Part shown: positions 1 to 8,658 of the stretch, piece by piece
How the letters are laid out: each line of letters begins with the position of its first letter
Position numbering within the stretch: the stretch's first letter is position 1
Assembly (NCBI GenBank): GCA_002798195.1
Contig: NWQM01000001.1
Coordinates: 468,335-532,334, forward strand
Origin: Lysobacteraceae bacterium NML03-0222
GTDB lineage: Bacteria; Pseudomonadota; Gammaproteobacteria; Xanthomonadales; Xanthomonadaceae
Direction: 5' to 3'
Length of the DNA: 64,000 nt
The notes under the pieces: model-generated
The model's input: only the letters and a program-made list of their open reading frames with translations
What the model was told of the DNA's origin: nothing
Databases searched by the model: none
Made by a program: the position numbers and the translations under genes

Positions 1-389
1 ATGATGACCAGCTGGTAATGGCGGGCATGAAGGCCGGGGCGCGCGGTTATCTGCTCAAAGATGTATCGCTGCAGCAACTGGTCGATGCCATCAAAACCGT
101 GAATGCCGGCGGTTCGCTGGTACAGCCTGCGGTGACCCAGCGGCTGCTGTCTGGGCTTGAACATATGGACAACGGCTTTGTCAGCCTGGACAGACCCGAC
201 CCCCTGACCGAGCGTGAAACCGAGATTTTGCGGCTGATGGCAGGCGGCTTTTCCAACAAGGAAATCGCCAGTTCATTGAATGTGGCCGAAGGCACCATCA
301 AAAATCATGTTTCCAGCATCCTTTCCAAGCTGGGCGTGCGTGACCGCACCCGCGCGGTATTGCGCGCCTTTGAATTGGGGTTGGTTTGA
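1..389 (+). CDS. LuxR/NarL-family response regulator, C-terminal part (5' truncated by window)
   Basis: The open frame runs in from the left edge (first full codon at base 3) and stops at 387-389. The visible protein starts inside the receiver domain: the AGARGYLLKD segment is the conserved beta5 region, with the Lys that contacts the phosphorylated Asp. It then has a LuxR-type helix-turn-helix near the C-terminus, with LTERETEILRLMA, the NKEIA turn and the recognition part EGTIKNHVSSI. This is the usual architecture of NarL/FixJ-type transcription regulators activated by a sensor kinase. The phosphoacceptor Asp and any partner kinase lie outside the window, so the regulon cannot be named. 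Confidence 0.93.
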   Translation, partial: DDQLVMAGMKAGARGYLLKDVSLQQLVDAIKTVNAGGSLVQPAVTQRLLSGLEHMDNGFVSLDRPDPLTERETEILRLMAGGFSNKEIASSLNVAEGTIKNHVSSILSKLGVRDRTRAVLRAFELGLV

Positions 390-500
390 GCTGGGCAAGA
401 AAAAAGATTGCATCGGCGCTTCAATAAAGCCGGGCGCTTTTGGTAGCATTGCGAACCCGTCAGCCCTTGGCGGCAGCTTCCAGCTTTGGAGAATTTCTGC

Positions 501-1577
501 ATGACCCGCTTGATCGAGTTTTTGATTTCACTGGCCATCGTTGCTGTTTTGTTCGTGGTCGTTGGCATTGCGCTGCCCAGCAAACGCGAAGTTTCCGAAA
601 GCGTTGAAAGCAATCGCCGCCTGACTATCGTCTATGACGTGGTCAACAGTTTTGTTCGCTTCCGCGACTGGAATGCCATTCCGGCCCGTGACCCGGCCGT
701 GGAACTCAAGCTCTCCGGCCCGGTGAGCGGCAAGGGTGCACGCATCGACTATGTCTCCAAGGAAAAAGGCATCGGCAGCGGTCACTGGCTGATTAGCGAC
801 AGCCAGGACAAAAAGCAAGTCGATTACAGCATCGAGAACGAGCACTGGGGCACCAACAAGCGCTCCAGCATCATTCTCACCCCGACGGGTCGCAATAACC
901 GCAATGTGCGCATCACCCAGAATTATTCGGTGGATTACGGCTGGAACCTGATTGGCCGCTATGCTGGTCTGTACGTCAACAGCTTCGTGGGTGAAGACAT
1001 CAAGATTGGCCTGAACCGTCTGAGCCACCTGCTGTCGAGCATCCCCAACCAGGACTACGGCCTGGCTGGCAACCGTCTGGAAGGCCTGGAGCAAGTGACC
1101 TTGCCGGCGCAGAATGTCCTCATCGTCAACTCCGGCGGCGTCAAGCGCGGCGATGACAGCATCAAGAGTGCAATCAACTCCAACCGCGAATGGATCAAGC
1201 GCGTCATGGAGGCCAACAATCTTGAAGCAGTGGGTCCGGTGCGCATCGTCACCAATGAATATGGCCGCGAAAACTACAACTTCGATGTGGTGCAGGTCGT
1301 CCGCAAGAAGGGCGCCTCCGAAGACGCCGTGGCCGAAGAATTGAAGGTTGACCTGCAAGGCCCGGTGAAATACGAGTTGCAGCCGGAAATGAAGGTGGCA
1401 CGCGGCAAGTTCACCGGCTACTTCCCGGAGCTGGAAGCCATGCGCAGCGCCGTGCGTGCCTGGCTGTTGGTGCATGGTCTTGAAATCAGTGGTCGCTCGT
1501 TTGACCATTACACCGGTGGCGTGGATGCCGCCTTTACGGAAAAAGGCGAGTTTGAAATCCACTGGCCGGTCAAGTAA
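501..1577 (+). CDS. Membrane-anchored SRPBCC / GyrI-like domain protein
   Basis: The protein has 358 residues. The ATG at 501 is chosen over an in-frame TTG at 486 because a GGAG ribosome site lies about nine bases before it. Residues 1-25 form one hydrophobic N-terminal segment (an uncleaved anchor or signal), followed by a region that resembles the polyketide-cyclase/SRPBCC ligand-binding fold. The last ~90 residues resemble a GyrI-like effector-binding domain. Such fusions are common in Xanthomonadales and are annotated as SRPBCC family proteins; the ligand is unknown. The gene stands alone and is followed by a strong hairpin. The domain call rests on overall pattern, not on a catalytic motif. 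Confidence 0.7.
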   Translation: MTRLIEFLISLAIVAVLFVVVGIALPSKREVSESVESNRRLTIVYDVVNSFVRFRDWNAIPARDPAVELKLSGPVSGKGARIDYVSKEKGIGSGHWLISDSQDKKQVDYSIENEHWGTNKRSSIILTPTGRNNRNVRITQNYSVDYGWNLIGRYAGLYVNSFVGEDIKIGLNRLSHLLSSIPNQDYGLAGNRLEGLEQVTLPAQNVLIVNSGGVKRGDDSIKSAINSNREWIKRVMEANNLEAVGPVRIVTNEYGRENYNFDVVQVVRKKGASEDAVAEELKVDLQGPVKYELQPEMKVARGKFTGYFPELEAMRSAVRAWLLVHGLEISGRSFDHYTGGVDAAFTEKGEFEIHWPVK

Positions 1578-1593
1578 CCCGCTTGCAAGTCTT

Positions 1594-1624
1594 GCAGAAC
1601 GCCGCGAATATCGCGGCGTTCTGC
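1594..1624 (+). terminator. Strong hairpin terminator after the SRPBCC gene
   Basis: A perfect 14-bp inverted repeat (1594-1607 and 1611-1624) with a 3-base loop lies 17 bases after the stop codon. A T-rich stretch follows, reaching TTTTTG near 1636-1641. It probably ends the upstream transcript. Confidence 0.75.
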
Positions 1625-1655
1625 ATTTATGCCCATTTTTGTAAGGAGTGATGTG

Positions 1656-2045
1656 ATGCTTTCGGCTTTGCGTGGAAATTTGCCTGAAAACTGGATGCGC
1701 CAGCGTTTCTGGTTTGCAGTGATCGGCTCATTGCTGGCTGCAGTGGCTGTCGGCCTGTCGGCCTATGCCGCACATGCCGGACTTGATGAAGTGCCGCGCC
1801 ACTGGCTGCAACAGGCGGCGCTGTTTGGCTTTGGGCATGGTGTTGCGCTTTCGGCATTGGGGCCAATGGCGGTGCGCCGCCTAGCCTTTATCGGCCTTGC
1901 CTGCATTGCCCTGGGGGTGCTGCTGTTCTCCGGCAGCCTGGCACTGGGCGCGCTGGCAGGGCTGCCTACGCGCGCTGCTCCCTATGGCGGCACATTGATG
2001 ATGCTGGGCTGGGTGTTGCACGCCCTGGGGCAGTGGCGGCGTTGA
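1656..2045 (+). CDS. DUF423 family small membrane protein
   Basis: The protein has 129 residues. The start at 1656 is preferred over an in-frame ATG at 1629 because AAGGAG at 1643-1648 is ideally spaced. There are four hydrophobic segments. The C-terminal half has the family signature FSGSLALGALAG, then a short loop, then GGTLMMLGW, as in the YgdD/DUF423 inner-membrane proteins. The function of the family is not established. It faces the convergent TatD gene, with only six bases between the stops. Confidence 0.85.
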   Translation: MLSALRGNLPENWMRQRFWFAVIGSLLAAVAVGLSAYAAHAGLDEVPRHWLQQAALFGFGHGVALSALGPMAVRRLAFIGLACIALGVLLFSGSLALGALAGLPTRAAPYGGTLMMLGWVLHALGQWRR

Positions 2046-2051
2046 CAGGCC

Positions 2052-2843
2052 TTAAGCAGATTGTGAGATTCGGCTGATTGGGATACCAAACAGCCGCTCG
2101 GCATTGGCGGTGGTGGCCGCAGCGATAGTCTCGCGGCTTTCACCGCGCAGCTCGGCTAGGGTGTCCAGTATCGCCAGCAGGCGCGCCGGTTCATTGCGCT
2201 GTCCGCGCCACTGGCTATCGGGCTGATCCGGGGCGTCGGTTTCCAAAAGCAGATAGTCCAGCGGGATTTGTGTCACGGTGCGGCGCAGGCGCTGGGCGCG
2301 CGGATAGGTGAGCGGGCCGCCAATGCCGAGCATGAAGCCCATTTTGCATAGCTGTTTGGCCTGCTCCAAGCTCCCGGAAAAGCTGTGAATCACGCCGCGG
2401 CTGCCGGGAAAGCGGCGCAGCGTGGCGATGACCGCATCAAAGGCGCGGCGGGCATGAATAATCACGGGCAGGTTGAATTCCAGTGCCAGCCTGAGTTGTG
2501 CCTCGAAAAAATTCTGCTGCTGCTGCCGGTCGAGCGTATCCAGAAAATAATCCAGGCCGATTTCGCCTACCGCCACGCAGGGTTTGCCGCTGGCTAGTTG
2601 CTGCTGCAAGGCGTCCAGATGGGCGGGCAGGTGTTGCGGCAAAAATACCGGATGCAGTCCATAGGCCGGGTACAGTCCGGGGTGTTGGCTGCAGACGGAT
2701 TCCAGTTGCGCCCAGCCATCGGCATGGGTGGCAGGTACAATTTGCGCCATGACGCCGGCCGCATGTGCACGGGCAAGTGCCGCCGCGCGGTCGGCGGCGA
2801 AACTTGCGTCATCAAAATGGCTATGGCTGTCGATGAGCTGCAT
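2052..2843 (-). CDS. TatD-family metal-dependent deoxyribonuclease
   Basis: The protein has 263 residues, the normal length for the TatD/YcfH/YjjV family of TIM-barrel phosphoesterases. Visible metal ligands are the N-terminal DSHSHFD (HxH), the GEIGLDYF Glu, the VIIHAR His, the VIHSFSG His and the LLLETDAPD Asp. Members act as 3'-5' DNA exonucleases or in tRNA/DNA turnover. Its ATG overlaps the stop of the upstream small gene as TGATG, so the two are likely translationally coupled. The sequence does not decide which of the several TatD paralogues this is. Confidence 0.92.
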   Translation of the reverse strand: MQLIDSHSHFDDASFAADRAAALARAHAAGVMAQIVPATHADGWAQLESVCSQHPGLYPAYGLHPVFLPQHLPAHLDALQQQLASGKPCVAVGEIGLDYFLDTLDRQQQQNFFEAQLRLALEFNLPVIIHARRAFDAVIATLRRFPGSRGVIHSFSGSLEQAKQLCKMGFMLGIGGPLTYPRAQRLRRTVTQIPLDYLLLETDAPDQPDSQWRGQRNEPARLLAILDTLAELRGESRETIAAATTANAERLFGIPISRISQSA

Positions 2844-3097
2844 CAGCGTCGAGTGGCATGGCCTTCAATCGGGGCGCGCTTGTCAGGCGTGCCGGCCGCG
2901 CTGGCGGGCTGCTGGTTGCGGGTTTTCCATTTGGCCAGCAGCAAGGTGGCAAGACCCAGCAGGATTTCATCCACAAATGGCAGGCCGTCGGGTACCAGCA
3001 GGGTGAATACGAAAAGACCGGCCACCAGCTTGAACAAGGTGGGGTATTTGAGGCGACCTGCCCAGGTCATGAAAGGGGCAAGCAACAGGTGGCGCAT
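2843..3097 (-). CDS. Small DUF6116-like membrane protein
   Basis: The protein has 84 residues. The start at 3097 (MRHLLLAPF) has a GGAAG ribosome site eight bases upstream; a longer frame from 3151 lacks such support. The N-terminal half is hydrophobic, including KYPTLFKLVAGLFVFTLL and EILLGLATLLLA, which suggests two membrane helices. The tail is charged. It resembles short conserved proteins (DUF6116) that sit next to TatD genes in Xanthomonadales. Its function is unknown. The stop overlaps the tatD start. Confidence 0.7.
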   Translation of the reverse strand: MRHLLLAPFMTWAGRLKYPTLFKLVAGLFVFTLLVPDGLPFVDEILLGLATLLLAKWKTRNQQPASAAGTPDKRAPIEGHATRR

Positions 3098-3266
3098 CTG
3101 CGGAACTTCCAATGAAATCAATGCCGGGAAACTATCATGCGGCATTGCCACACGCCGTGAATGCCGGCTGTGAGGTGGATGGAATATTTACCTGGCTGTC
3201 AGTTTCACGCTCAAGCGTAGATGGCTAGAATACCGGCTTTCATCCACTCACCAACGAGCAGGCATC

Positions 3267-4430
3267 ATGGCTTTGAATCCTTACGATTTGTACGACATCC
3301 GTTCTTTGCTGAGCGAAGAAGAGCAAGCGGTGCAAGACTCCGTGGCACGGTTTGTCGATGACCGTGTGCTGCCGATTATTGGCGAGTGCTTTGACAAGGG
3401 CGAGTTTCCGCAAGATTTGATTCCGGAAATGGCCGAGATGGGGCTTTTGGGCGCTACCCTGCCGGAAGAATACGGCTGTGCCGGGCTCAATTCGGTGAGC
3501 TATGGCTTGATTTGTCAGGAATTGGAGCGCGGTGATTCTGGTCTGCGCAGCTTTGCCAGCGTGCAAAGTTCGTTGTGCATGTACCCGATCTATGCCTATG
3601 GCAGTGAAGAGCAGCGTCGCCGCTGGCTGCCGGAGATGGCCGCAGGCAAGGTGATTGGCTGCTTTGGCCTGACCGAGCCGCATGGTGGCTCTGACCCGGC
3701 CAATATGAAAACCCATGCCAAGCGCGATGGCGATGACTGGGTCATCAATGGCGCCAAGATGTGGATTACCAATGGCAACCTGGCGCATATCGCCATCATC
3801 TGGGCGCAGACTGATGAGGGCATCCAGGGTTTCATCGTCGAAACCAATACCCCGGGCTTCACCGCGCAAGTGATCAAGCAGAAGATGAGCCTGCGCGCTT
3901 CGGTGACCAGCGCGCTGTTCCTTGACAATGTGCGCGTGCCCGACAGCGCCCGCTTGCCGAATGTGAAGGGGCTTAAAGGGCCGCTGGGGTGTCTGACCCA
4001 AGCCCGCTATGGCATCACCTGGGGGCCGATTGGTGCGGCGATTGCCTGCCTGGACGAAGCGCTGAACTACAGCAAGGAGCGCATGCTGTTCAATCGCCCG
4101 GTGGCCGCCACGCAAAGCGCGCAAATCAAGATGGCCGACTGGGCGCGGCGCATCACCTGTGCGCAGTTGTTGTCGCTGCAGCTTGGCCGCTTGAAAGATG
4201 CCGGCACCATGCAGCCGACGCAGGTGTCGCTTGCCAAGTGGAACAATGTGCGCATGGCGCTGGATATCGCCCGTGAAGCGCGTGACCTCCTGGGCGGCGC
4301 CGGTATCACCACCGAGCATTCGCCGATCCGCCATGCGCTGAATCTGGAATCGGTGATTACCTATGAAGGCACCGAAACCGTGCATCAGCTGGTGGTTGGC
4401 CGCGAGCTGACTGGCATCAACGCCTTCTGA
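3267..4430 (+). CDS. gcdH: Glutaryl-CoA dehydrogenase
   Basis: This 387-residue acyl-CoA dehydrogenase oxidises and decarboxylates glutaryl-CoA to crotonyl-CoA in lysine/tryptophan catabolism, with FAD as cofactor and ETF as electron acceptor. It has the family signatures GCFGLTEPHGGSDP (FAD/substrate loop), WITNG, and the C-terminal catalytic base Glu367 in YEGTETVHQLVVG. The N-terminus (DPYDL-like, then DIRSLLSEEE) and the full length fit GcdH better than the short-chain dehydrogenases. It lies 6 bases before an acetyltransferase gene. No other gene of the lysine degradation pathway is present in the window. Confidence 0.9.
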   Translation: MALNPYDLYDIRSLLSEEEQAVQDSVARFVDDRVLPIIGECFDKGEFPQDLIPEMAEMGLLGATLPEEYGCAGLNSVSYGLICQELERGDSGLRSFASVQSSLCMYPIYAYGSEEQRRRWLPEMAAGKVIGCFGLTEPHGGSDPANMKTHAKRDGDDWVINGAKMWITNGNLAHIAIIWAQTDEGIQGFIVETNTPGFTAQVIKQKMSLRASVTSALFLDNVRVPDSARLPNVKGLKGPLGCLTQARYGITWGPIGAAIACLDEALNYSKERMLFNRPVAATQSAQIKMADWARRITCAQLLSLQLGRLKDAGTMQPTQVSLAKWNNVRMALDIAREARDLLGGAGITTEHSPIRHALNLESVITYEGTETVHQLVVGRELTGINAF

Positions 4431-4436
4431 TTGCTG

Positions 4437-5018
4437 ATGCGCATCACGCCCACACTGGAAACCGCGCGGCTTAGGCTGCGCGCTTGGCGCGTGGATGACT
4501 TCGAGCGTTATTTCGAACTGTTTTCCAACCCAGAGGCCGCGCGGTTCATTGGCGGCGCGGGCGGGCGTGGCGCAGTATGGCGGCGCTTTTTGCAAATGCC
4601 CGGCGCCTGGGCCTTGCAGGGCTTTGGCATGTTTGCCGTGGAAGAGAAAACCAGCGGCCTGTGGATCGGTCAATGCGGGCCGTGGCAGCCCGATGGCTGG
4701 CCGGGGCTGGAAGTGGGCTATGCCTTCCACCCGGATGCACAGGGCAAGGGCTATGCGCTGGAAGCCTGCGTTGCCGCCATCGACTATGCCTTCGATATGC
4801 TTGGCTGCGATCGGGTGATCCACAACATTGACCCGGATAACCGCGCTTCACAGGCGGTGGCGGCCAAGCTTGGCGCACGCATCCTGCAACGCATCGACCA
4901 TCAGCCGCCATTCGACGAATACTGTGTCGATGTCTGGGGGCAAAGCCGCGATGAATGGCAGCAGCAGCGCTTGCGCTTTTCCTCTGTTCCGATTTCCAAC
5001 TCACCCGTTTCAGGCTGA
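4437..5018 (+). CDS. GNAT-family N-acetyltransferase (RimJ/RimL type)
   Basis: The protein has 193 residues from the ATG at 4437; a TTG at 4431 directly after the gcdH stop is an alternative. The TPTLETARLRLRAW opening is typical of the RimJ/RimL acetyltransferase_3 branch. The acetyl-CoA pyrophosphate loop is in HPDAQGKGYALEA (about residues 97-110), followed by DNRASQAVAAKLGA. The substrate is unknown; relatives modify ribosomal protein N-termini or small molecules. Its position between gcdH and the E1 gene suggests co-transcription. No strong ribosome site is visible. Confidence 0.85.
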   Translation: MRITPTLETARLRLRAWRVDDFERYFELFSNPEAARFIGGAGGRGAVWRRFLQMPGAWALQGFGMFAVEEKTSGLWIGQCGPWQPDGWPGLEVGYAFHPDAQGKGYALEACVAAIDYAFDMLGCDRVIHNIDPDNRASQAVAAKLGARILQRIDHQPPFDEYCVDVWGQSRDEWQQQRLRFSSVPISNSPVSG

Positions 5019-5024
5019 TTCTGC

Positions 5025-7298
5025 ATGTTCGCCCAAGTCCCCAATCCCATCCCCGCCCGCATGAAAGGGCTCAATCGCGCTGAAATCTGCGATGTCAATT
5101 TCACCGAATTTGTCAAGAACTGGAATGGCCAGCCGTTGCCGCGCCCGGTGGCGGATGAAGCGATTCTCGATGGCAGCGCGCTGGATGCGCAGGGCTTTCG
5201 TGAGCTGTTCGAGTCGCAGCTGATTTCCCGCCATCTGGACTTGATGGCGCGCGTTCTGCGGGTGCAGAACAAGGTGTTCTATACCATCGGCTCCAGCGGT
5301 CACGAGGGCAATGCCATGGTGGCGCGCGCTACCCGGCATACCGACCCGGCGTTCCTGCATTACCGCAGCGGTGGCTTCATGGCCGAGCGTTTCCGCAAGC
5401 TGCCGGGGATGGACCCAATCATGGATTCGGCATTGTCCTTTGCCGCCAGCCGCGAAGACCCGGCCAGTGGTGGCCGCCACAAGGTGTGGGGCAGCAAGCC
5501 GTTGTGGGTGTTGCCGCAGACTTCGACCATCGCCTCGCACCTGCCCAAGGCACTGGGCACGGCGGTGGCCATCGAGGCGGCCAAACGGCTGGGGCATGCT
5601 TTGCCGATTCCCGATGACAGCATCGCCATTTGCAGCTTTGGCGATGCCAGCGCCAACCACGCCAGCGCGCAGACTGCCTTCAATGCCGCCAGCTGGACGG
5701 CCTATCAGAAACTGCCCGCGCCGGTGTTGTATGTCTGCGAGGACAATGGCATCGGCATCTCGGTGAAAACCCCGAGTGGCTGGATTGCCGAGAGCTTCAG
5801 GAACCGTCCCGACCTGGATTATTTCTTTGCCGACGGCCTGGATTTGGCCGGCGGTTACGCCGATGTGGTGCGCGCGGTGGAGCATTGCCGTCGCACGCGC
5901 CGCCCGACCTTCCTGCATCTGCGCACCACGCGCATCATGGGGCATGCCGGTACCGATTTTGAAATCGAGTGGCGCTCGATTGAGGAACTATGTCAGGTCG
6001 AGGCCACCGACCCCTTGCTGCGCAGCGCGGCAATTGCGTTGGAATCGGGGCTGATGAGCAAGCTGGAAGTGCTGGCGCTGTACGAGGACACCCGGCAGAA
6101 GTGCTTTGCCGCCGCCGAAGAGGCCGATCGCCGTCCGCGTATCGAAACCTTGGAAGAAGTGGTGCGGCCGTTGGCACCGTACAGCCCGGACAAGGTGCAG
6201 GCCGAAGCTGCGCGCGCGCCCGGGCTTGATGCGCGCATCAAGGCCTTTGGCAGCGCAGAAAAACTGCCGGAAAACCAGCCGCCGCGGCATTTGGCGATTC
6301 AAATCAACAATGCCCTGCATGATCTGTTTGCCAAATACCCCGAAACCCTGCTGTTTGGCGAAGACGTGGCGCAGAAGGGGGGCGTGTACACCGTCACCAA
6401 GGGTCTTTACAAGGCTTTCGGCGCGCGCCGGGTGTTCAATACCCTGCTGGATGAAACCATGATTCTGGGCATGGCGCAGGGCTTTGCCAATGTCGGCATG
6501 CTGCCGGTGCCGGAAATCCAGTACCTGGCCTATTTGCACAATGCCATCGACCAGATCCGCGGCGAGGCCTGCAGCCTGCAATTCTTCAGCAATAACCAGT
6601 ATCAAAACCCAATGCTAGTGCGCATTGCCGGACTGGGCTATCAACGTGGCTTTGGCGGGCACTTCCACAACGACAACTCGGTGACGGCGCTGCGTGATAT
6701 TCCGGGCTTGGTGGTCGGCTGCCCCAGCCGTGGCGATGATGCGGCCATGATGCTGCGTACGCTGGCGGCGCTTGCCAAGGTGGATGGCCGAGTGACGGCT
6801 TTCCTTGAGCCGATTGCCTTGTACATGACCAAGGATTTGTATGAGCCGGGTGATGGCCTGTGGCAAACCGAATACCCCGCGCCCGATCAGGCGCTGGTGC
6901 TGGGCGAGCCGCGCATCTACCACCCCGAAGCGCGTGACTGCGTGATTTTCACCTTTGGCAATGGCGTGCCAATGAGCCTGCGCGCGGCGCGGGAAATCGA
7001 GCGCAAGCATGGCTGGAAAGTGCGCGTGGTCGATTTGCGCTGGCTGGTGCCGCTGAATGCCGATGCCATCGCTCTCAATGCCGATGATTGCGAGCGCATC
7101 ATCGTGGTTGATGAAGGCCGCTTCAGCGCCGGCATTGGTGAGGGCATCATCACTGCGCTGGCCGAGGCCGGGCAGGGGGATAAGCCGATGCGCCGCGTGG
7201 TCGGCGCCGATACCTATACCCCGCTGGCCGGTGCGGCGTTCCTGGTCATCCCCAAGGACGAGGACATTGTCGCCGCAGCGGACGATCTGGCGGAGTAA
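5025..7298 (+). CDS. Fused E1 alpha/beta thiamine-diphosphate 2-oxoacid dehydrogenase
   Basis: This 757-residue protein joins both halves of a branched-chain/pyruvate-type E1 component. The alpha part (about residues 60-360) has the YTIGSSGHEG segment and the thiamine-diphosphate site starting GDASANHASAQ and ending CEDN (206-241; the usual GDG is GDA here). The beta part (about 420-757) has LFGEDVAQKGGVY, the FNTLLDETMILGMAQG active-site segment and a C-terminal transketolase domain. Such enzymes decarboxylate a 2-oxoacid and acylate a lipoyl E2. No E2 or E3 gene is nearby, so the complex and substrate are open; 2-oxoisovalerate-type is the best guess. It follows the acetyltransferase by 6 bases. 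Confidence 0.88.
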   Translation: MFAQVPNPIPARMKGLNRAEICDVNFTEFVKNWNGQPLPRPVADEAILDGSALDAQGFRELFESQLISRHLDLMARVLRVQNKVFYTIGSSGHEGNAMVARATRHTDPAFLHYRSGGFMAERFRKLPGMDPIMDSALSFAASREDPASGGRHKVWGSKPLWVLPQTSTIASHLPKALGTAVAIEAAKRLGHALPIPDDSIAICSFGDASANHASAQTAFNAASWTAYQKLPAPVLYVCEDNGIGISVKTPSGWIAESFRNRPDLDYFFADGLDLAGGYADVVRAVEHCRRTRRPTFLHLRTTRIMGHAGTDFEIEWRSIEELCQVEATDPLLRSAAIALESGLMSKLEVLALYEDTRQKCFAAAEEADRRPRIETLEEVVRPLAPYSPDKVQAEAARAPGLDARIKAFGSAEKLPENQPPRHLAIQINNALHDLFAKYPETLLFGEDVAQKGGVYTVTKGLYKAFGARRVFNTLLDETMILGMAQGFANVGMLPVPEIQYLAYLHNAIDQIRGEACSLQFFSNNQYQNPMLVRIAGLGYQRGFGGHFHNDNSVTALRDIPGLVVGCPSRGDDAAMMLRTLAALAKVDGRVTAFLEPIALYMTKDLYEPGDGLWQTEYPAPDQALVLGEPRIYHPEARDCVIFTFGNGVPMSLRAAREIERKHGWKVRVVDLRWLVPLNADAIALNADDCERIIVVDEGRFSAGIGEGIITALAEAGQGDKPMRRVVGADTYTPLAGAAFLVIPKDEDIVAAADDLAE

Positions 7299-7310
7299 AA
7301 CCAACGGCGC

Positions 7311-7340
7311 AGCCCGGTGGCGCATGTCTGCCACTGGGCT
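7311..7340 (+). terminator. Hairpin after the E1 gene
   Basis: An 11-bp stem (7311-7321 with 7330-7340, one G-U pair) with an 8-base loop starts 12 bases after the E1 stop. No T-tract follows, so termination is likely but unproven. Confidence 0.5.
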
Positions 7341-7396
7341 GTCTGGCGGGGCTGAGCAATCGTGTTATGCTGCGGCGCAGCAATTCGGAGTCTTGC

Positions 7397-8641
7397 ATGC
7401 TGTTTTATCAATTCCATGAAAACACCCGTGCCTGGATGGCACCCATTACCTATTGGTCAGAGGCGGTGGCCAAGATGTATACCGCTTCGGGGAGCTGGCT
7501 TTCGGGGATGCCCGGCGCACAGCGCATCGCGGCCGGTTATGAGCTGATTCACCGCATCGGCAAGGATTACGAAAAACCCGCCTTCGATATCCACGAGATT
7601 GAAGTGGAAGGGCTGAGCATCCCGGTGGTGGAGCGGGTAGTGCTGGAAAAGCCGTTCTGCCGCCTGCTGCGCTTCAAGCGCTATCACGATCAGGCCGATG
7701 GCCTGGCGCAGATGAAAGACAACCCGACCGTGTTGATTGTGGCGCCGCTCTCGGGTCATCACAGCACCTTGTTGCGCGATACGGTCAAGACCATGCTCAA
7801 AGACCACAAGGTGTTCATTACCGACTGGACTGATGCGCGCATGGTGCCGAAGGAGGCCGGGGCATTCCATCTGCATGATTACGTGGCCTATATCGAGGAA
7901 TTCATCCGCCATATCGGTGCCGAGCGCCTGCATGTGGTGAGCGTTTGCCAGCCAACCGTGCCGGTATTGGCGGCCGTGTCGCTGATGGCCGCGCGCGGCG
8001 AGGCCACGCCGTGTTCGCTGACCATGATGGGCGGCCCGATTGATGCGCGGCAATCACCCACCCAGGTCAACAATCTGGCGATGAAACGCCCGCTGAGCTG
8101 GTTCGAGCACAACCTCATTCATACCGTGCCGAGCAATTATCCCGGGCGTGGGCGTAAGGTTTATCCGGGCTTTTTGCAGCATATGGGCTTTATCGCCATG
8201 AACCCGGAACGTCATGCCATGTCGCACTGGGACTATTACCAGGATCTGGTGAAGGGCGATCAGGAAACCGCGGCGGCGCATCGGCGTTTTTATGATGAAT
8301 ACAATGCCGTGCTGGACATGCCCGCCGAGTATTACCTGGATACTATCCGCACTGTGTTCCAAGACTATCTGCTGCCGCGTGGCGAGTGGGTGGTCAATGG
8401 TGAAAAGGTCGATCCTTCGGCTATCCGGGATACGGCGCTGCTGACCATCGAAGGCGAGCTCGATGATATTTCCGGTGCCGGACAGACCCAGGCTGCACTC
8501 AAGCTGTGCAGCAACGTGGCAAAACACCGCAAGCAGCACATCACCGTGGAAGGCGCCGGTCACTATGGCATTTTCAGTGGCCGTCGCTGGCGCAACCAGG
8601 TCTATCCCCAATTGCGCGACTTCTTGAAGGCTCAGGGTTGA
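7397..8641 (+). CDS. phaZ: Intracellular polyhydroxyalkanoate (PHB) depolymerase
   Basis: The protein has 414 residues. The start at 7397 (MLFYQFHENT) has CGGAG six bases upstream. It is an alpha/beta-hydrolase of the intracellular, short-chain PHB depolymerase family. The nucleophile elbow is VSVCQPTVPVLA, with Cys in place of the usual Ser, as known for this family. The C-terminal GAGHYGIFSGRRWRNQVYP carries the catalytic His, and LLTIEGELDDISGAGQT carries the acidic residue. There is no signal peptide, so it degrades stored granules in the cytosol. PHA synthase genes are not in the window. A hairpin follows the stop directly. Confidence 0.92.
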   Translation: MLFYQFHENTRAWMAPITYWSEAVAKMYTASGSWLSGMPGAQRIAAGYELIHRIGKDYEKPAFDIHEIEVEGLSIPVVERVVLEKPFCRLLRFKRYHDQADGLAQMKDNPTVLIVAPLSGHHSTLLRDTVKTMLKDHKVFITDWTDARMVPKEAGAFHLHDYVAYIEEFIRHIGAERLHVVSVCQPTVPVLAAVSLMAARGEATPCSLTMMGGPIDARQSPTQVNNLAMKRPLSWFEHNLIHTVPSNYPGRGRKVYPGFLQHMGFIAMNPERHAMSHWDYYQDLVKGDQETAAAHRRFYDEYNAVLDMPAEYYLDTIRTVFQDYLLPRGEWVVNGEKVDPSAIRDTALLTIEGELDDISGAGQTQAALKLCSNVAKHRKQHITVEGAGHYGIFSGRRWRNQVYPQLRDFLKAQG

Positions 8642-8658
8642 GAGCCTGTTCAAGGCTC
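8642..8658 (+). terminator. Short hairpin directly after phaZ
   Basis: GAGCCT and AGGCTC (6-bp stem, loop GTTCA) follow the phaZ stop with no gap. Similar GCCTGTTCA-type hairpins occur at other gene ends in this window (28694-28706, 54205-54222). Confidence 0.45.

Noticed and set aside
3240..4823. 527-codon open frame on the minus strand
   Set aside because: Antisense to gcdH and the acetyltransferase; low-complexity His/Gln/Arg-rich product without domains.
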